DNA of 8,943 nt, taken from assembly GCA_937906915.1 (NCBI GenBank), contig CALCUU010000245.1, positions 1-8,943 on the forward strand. The letters are read 5' to 3'. The notes beneath the pieces are model-generated. The model was not told the origin of the DNA. It saw only the letters and a program-made list of their open reading frames with translations, and searched no databases. The position numbers and the translations under genes are program-made. Of this stretch, positions 6,036 to 8,943 are shown in pieces (the stretch's first letter is position 1; each line of letters starts with the position of its first letter). The DNA comes from an uncultured Phascolarctobacterium sp. Lineage in GTDB: Bacteria; Bacillota; Negativicutes; Acidaminococcales; Acidaminococcaceae.

Positions 6036-7700
6036 TTACAACGCTTCCTTGAACACGCTGCCACCAATGAACTCACGCAGGAGGGAGTTGTTAGGAATAA
6101 CGTCATCCTCCATGGATTTAACGTGCTTCAACAAGCGAAGCAGCCTTTTGGCAATCATATAGGGTCTGCCGGATTCGCGAGGCACTGCTTCCAAAAGAGG
6201 CTCTGCGTATTTTTTGATAACAGCCATTTCGTAGATAAGGTTGGTGTTCATAATTACATCAGCACTGCATTGGAAGGGGAAGATGTATTTTTCTTCACCC
6301 TCGCGTACGTCTGCCCAACGGGACAAAGTAGCTACTGCGTCGTGGCTACGGAACTGACTATCACGAACCATACGACGGAGCAAACGCACGTCAGTAGTGT
6401 TGATGCGGTTGTATTGGTCAAACGCCAAGGGAACCAAGGCGCTAACGTAAATCTTGATTTTGTTTTCTGCAGGAATGGCAGAGGTCAACTTATCGTTCAA
6501 ACCGTGGATGCCTTCTACCAAAAGCACGGAGTTTTCTGTCAGCTGCAGTTCGTTGCCACGGTATTCACGCAAGCCAGTTTGGAAATTATACTTAGGAATC
6601 TTAACCCTTTCGCCGTCCAAGAGACGCTTCAAGTGAGCGTTGAACAGTTCTAAGTCAATGGCATCAACAGTTTCAAAATCGTAGTCACCATTGGGTTTGC
6701 GAGGAGTGTCCACCCTGTTCACGTAGTAATCGTCCATAGAAATTGGTATGGGACGAATACCGTTGACCGCCAGTTGGATACTAATGCGTTGGGTAGAGCT
6801 GGTTTTTCCGGAAGAAGAAGGACCTGCGATGAGGATAATCTTAATTTTGTCGCGATGCTTGGCAATTTCATCAGCAATGGCAGCAAACTTTTTCTCGTGC
6901 AGCGCTTCTGCCATTTGGATAATCTTATCCTCTACACCCATTTCAATATAACGATTCAGCTTGGAAATGGTATCGCACTTAATCATGGCTGCCCACTCTT
7001 CCGTTTCACGGAAGGCAGCGTTCAGTTTAGTAAGGTCTTTAAAATTGATAAGCTCCTTCCAATCGCTAAAGGCAGGGTAATCAAGGACGAAGCCTTCTTC
7101 AAAGGGCACAATACTAAAATCAGTAATGTAACCTGCGTTAGGACAAAGGGCTCCGAAGAGGTAGCCTACTCTATCGCCCAATGAATAAACTGTTACCAAA
7201 TCATCGTCAGCAATATTGCACAGCATAGGCGCCAAGTCTTCATTGCAAAGGTGTCCGTATTTTTCCAAAGCTTCTGCCTTAGTAATGCGCAACAGTTGAA
7301 TGGGAGCCTTTTCTTCCACCAGCTTACGCATCTCTGCTTCCACAAGCTTCATCTCTTTAGCGCTCAGCTTCTTCTCACTTTTAAAGGAGCAGTTCAGCGC
7401 GCTACCCAAGGTGTTGTGCACCTCAATATCCACGTCAGGATAAAGACGTTTAGCAGTTACAAGAAACAGGAAGAGCAAAGTGCGCACGTACACGCGCATA
7501 CCATCCTCGCCTTGCAATTGGATAAAATCTACAGTGCCATCACAGTCAAGAGGCGCCTGTAAATCTATGGTCTCGCCGTTAAAAACGCCTTCAACTATGG
7601 GTGTTGCAAAATCCTTAGCAAATTCCTGCGCAAGCGGAAGTAAGGTGGTGCCAGCTTCCACTTGTCGAGTTTCATTATTATATAAAGTTAATGTAATCAT
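6036..7700 (-). CDS. Nucleoside (uridine-type) kinase with N-terminal TGS and ThrRS editing-like domains
   Basis: A 554-residue fusion in three parts: a TGS domain (about 1-63); a region like the second additional (editing) domain of threonyl-tRNA synthetase (about 64-200, recognisable by AKRLYPD at 83-89 and the LSAKEMKLVEAEMRKLVEE stretch); and a P-loop kinase of the uridine kinase/phosphoribulokinase family (about 285-500). The kinase has Walker A GPSSSGKT (293-300), SMDDYY (321-326), IPKYNFQTG (368-376) and LLVEGIHGLN. The family is annotated as uridine kinase or nucleoside kinase; the true substrate is not proven by the sequence. The editing-like part has lost the zinc-binding His residues expected in ThrRS, so it is probably a binding rather than a deacylating module. 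The start ATG has AAGGGAG 12 nt upstream, immediately beside the palindromic element. Confidence 0.9.
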   Translation of the reverse strand: MITLTLYNNETRQVEAGTTLLPLAQEFAKDFATPIVEGVFNGETIDLQAPLDCDGTVDFIQLQGEDGMRVYVRTLLFLFLVTAKRLYPDVDIEVHNTLGSALNCSFKSEKKLSAKEMKLVEAEMRKLVEEKAPIQLLRITKAEALEKYGHLCNEDLAPMLCNIADDDLVTVYSLGDRVGYLFGALCPNAGYITDFSIVPFEEGFVLDYPAFSDWKELINFKDLTKLNAAFRETEEWAAMIKCDTISKLNRYIEMGVEDKIIQMAEALHEKKFAAIADEIAKHRDKIKIILIAGPSSSGKTSSTQRISIQLAVNGIRPIPISMDDYYVNRVDTPRKPNGDYDFETVDAIDLELFNAHLKRLLDGERVKIPKYNFQTGLREYRGNELQLTENSVLLVEGIHGLNDKLTSAIPAENKIKIYVSALVPLAFDQYNRINTTDVRLLRRMVRDSQFRSHDAVATLSRWADVREGEEKYIFPFQCSADVIMNTNLIYEMAVIKKYAEPLLEAVPRESGRPYMIAKRLLRLLKHVKSMEDDVIPNNSLLREFIGGSVFKEAL

Positions 7701-7712
7701 ATATATCTAAGT

Positions 7713-7719
7713 CTCCCTT
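7713..7719 (-). promoter_or_regulatory. Shine-Dalgarno of the nucleoside kinase, abutting the palindromic element
   Basis: AAGGGAG on the minus strand lies 12 nt before the ATG at 7700, at the long end of useful spacing. Its upstream base is part of the TA that borders the 120-bp element, so no promoter fits between the element and this site. Confidence 0.7.
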
Positions 7720-7720
7720 A

Positions 7721-7840
7721 AAAACGTTAGAAGTGCCGGAAGACGCGAAGCAGCGTAGTTTACGCAGCGATAGCGTACTAAAGCGTACACAGAGCAAGTA
7801 AACTAGCTGCGACAAAGTATAACGGTGCTTATAACGTTTT
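7721..7840. mobile_element. 120-bp palindromic MITE-like element flanked by TA
   Basis: The gap between the two genes is almost entirely an imperfect palindrome. The ends AAAACGTTA (7721-7729) and TAACGTTTT (7832-7840) are exact inverted repeats. After one mismatch the pairing continues over 7731-7738 with 7823-7830. An inner stem joins 7750-7763 with 7798-7810: 13 pairs and one bulged base. The central part holds a direct repeat, AGCGTAC, at 7772-7778 and 7782-7788. Both ends are flanked by TA (7719-7720, 7841-7842), the target duplication made by IS630/Tc1-mariner-type transposases. It has no coding capacity. Removing the element and one TA leaves the upstream stop codon as TAA and a 17-nt gap to the kinase start. 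Mobility is inferred from one copy. A structured RNA or bidirectional terminator are alternatives. Confidence 0.6.
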
Positions 7841-8943
7841 TACTCGCCTACAGATTGCATAGCAGCCATAACCTTCGCCGCCATACCCCTAATTTTAGCT
7901 ACAGGCACTGCGCACACAGCAATACGCACGCCAGCAGCCAAGGGAACTGCGAAGATGTTATCTTCGTGTAATTTTTCGCAGATAGCGTCAGGATTTTTCG
8001 CAGGAATGGACAGGAAGAAGCCTGCTACATAGGGCAGCATGGGCAAGCCACATTCTTTTGCTTCTTGGGTGAAGATGTCAGCACGAGCCTTAATCATTTG
8101 GTAGTAATCGTCACGTTCCTTGCAAACTGCTGCAAGCAAATCAACATCATTGTAAATTACGGACAAGGTGCGCATTGCAGGACGGTTAATGTTGGACCAG
8201 GTTGCACGGCTGGTGTATTGGTTGATATCTGCAAATTCTTTGATAACTTCTTCGCTGGAGGATACGCCAATCATTGCGCCGGTACGTTGACCATAAAGGG
8301 TAAAGCCTTTGGACATACTATAGCCAACAATGGTCAAGATATTTGCCGGCAAACCGCCCAGCTTCTTGAAGATTTTGCGTACTTCTTCTTTTTCGCCTGC
8401 GTAGTCAATGTAAGCTACGTCAAGGAAAAGGATAATGTTCTTGCCAGTGGTAGCAGCTTCTTTAAGCACGCCAAGTACACCGTCCATATCTTCTTCGCTC
8501 AAAGAATAACCAGTGGGGTTATGAGCAGGAGTGTTCAAAATATAGAGCAGGTTGTCTTGTTTAGCAAGGAGCTCGTCAACCTTTTCTTTTAATGCAGGCA
8601 GGTTGAATTTATTATTTTCGTCCAGCATTTTGTAGGTGGTAAAGTTGCGGTGCATATCAGCGCACAGCACTTTGTACGCACCCCAGAACCAGTCGGAGCA
8701 AAGCACGGTATCGCCTTCGCTTTGGTAGTTCCAAATTGCATGGTGAATTGCACCGGTGCCACCAGCAGTAGCAACAGCAGCAATGTGTGCGTCCGGACGA
8801 GATTCGCCGAAAGCAGCGGTAACAACGCCTTCCAAATATTCGGGCAAGCCGGAGATGGGAGCGTAAGCAATCAGTTCGTTAGTTGCCAAGCTACGATATA
8901 CCTTTTCTACGGTAGGCAGGCACACCAAGTTTTCATTTTCATC
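7840..8943 (-). CDS. Class I (AspC/TyrB-like) pyridoxal-phosphate aminotransferase, N-terminus outside the window
   Basis: The frame is open to the window edge, so the start lies beyond 8943; an internal TTG at 8928 should not be taken as the start. Compared with AspC, roughly 35-40 residues are missing. Counting from the Leu encoded at 8928-8926, visible landmarks are NPTG (137-140), which contacts the cofactor and substrate; Asp170 and Tyr173 in LDVAYIDY; the Schiff-base lysine Lys207 in GYSMSKGFTLYGQRTGA; phosphate-binding Arg215; and a late AAGVRIAV segment matching the substrate-carboxylate arginine of AspC. The LYGQR version of the lysine block and the SNINRPA segment favour the aspartate/aromatic aminotransferase subgroup. 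The precise substrate is undecided. Its TAA stop abuts the palindromic element, and it may once have been directly co-transcribed with the kinase. Confidence 0.9.
   Translation of the reverse strand, partial: DENENLVCLPTVEKVYRSLATNELIAYAPISGLPEYLEGVVTAAFGESRPDAHIAAVATAGGTGAIHHAIWNYQSEGDTVLCSDWFWGAYKVLCADMHRNFTTYKMLDENNKFNLPALKEKVDELLAKQDNLLYILNTPAHNPTGYSLSEEDMDGVLGVLKEAATTGKNIILFLDVAYIDYAGEKEEVRKIFKKLGGLPANILTIVGYSMSKGFTLYGQRTGAMIGVSSSEEVIKEFADINQYTSRATWSNINRPAMRTLSVIYNDVDLLAAVCKERDDYYQMIKARADIFTQEAKECGLPMLPYVAGFFLSIPAKNPDAICEKLHEDNIFAVPLAAGVRIAVCAVPVAKIRGMAAKVMAAMQSVGE

Noticed and set aside
7719..7842. Reading the palindrome as an ordinary intrinsic terminator of the aminotransferase
   Set aside because: It is far longer than a terminator hairpin, its base begins at the stop codon, and TA borders plus the clean empty-site reconstruction fit an insertion better. 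Terminator activity as a side effect is still possible.
8589..8870. 93-codon minus-strand frame inside the aminotransferase
   Set aside because: Out-of-frame shadow with a low-complexity leucine run; the overlapping frame carries the conserved aminotransferase residues.
1..8943. A novel defence, secretion or biosynthetic system
   Set aside because: All genes belong to known housekeeping families. There is no CRISPR array, toxin-antitoxin pair, restriction gene or reverse transcriptase to build such a case on.

Overview
The window is compact bacterial chromosome with every supported gene on the minus strand. Moderate GC, Shine-Dalgarno sites of the AGGAG type, very short gene gaps, the gene order M50 protease - trpS - scpA - scpB - rluB - flavoprotein - cmk - plsC, and a cysteine-rich TrpRS all suggest an anaerobic Firmicute. 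A member of the Negativicutes is my best guess, but that is inference and not firm.

In the direction of transcription (high to low coordinates) there are two transcription blocks. Block 1 (8943 to about 5975) holds a class I aminotransferase whose N-terminus lies beyond the window, a palindromic 120-bp element flanked by TA on both sides, a TGS/ThrRS-editing-like/uridine kinase fusion protein, and a clear rho-independent terminator. Block 2 starts at an extended -10 promoter (5940-5948). It runs without a visible break through a membrane M50 metalloprotease, tryptophanyl-tRNA synthetase, ScpA and ScpB (partners of SMC), a 23S rRNA pseudouridine synthase, an HI0933-family flavoprotein, cytidylate kinase and the start of a PlsC-type acyltransferase. 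Gaps are 2-27 nt, and two gene junctions overlap.

Block 2 is a housekeeping operon that mixes translation (trpS, rluB), chromosome segregation (scpAB), pyrimidine nucleotide supply (cmk) and phospholipid synthesis (plsC). Nothing in it looks like a defence, secretion or biosynthetic system. The most interesting point is the 120-bp element at 7721-7840. It looks like a small non-autonomous insertion (MITE-like) with a TA target duplication, and removing it in silico leaves a tight 17-nt operon junction with the aminotransferase stop codon intact. The next most interesting point is a four-cysteine pattern in TrpRS that matches the one binding a [4Fe-4S] cluster in the Thermotoga maritima enzyme. 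No tRNA, rRNA, CRISPR array or complete IS was seen. No gene-free stretch exceeds 300 bases; the two longest gaps (7701-7839 and 5913-6035) are described as features.
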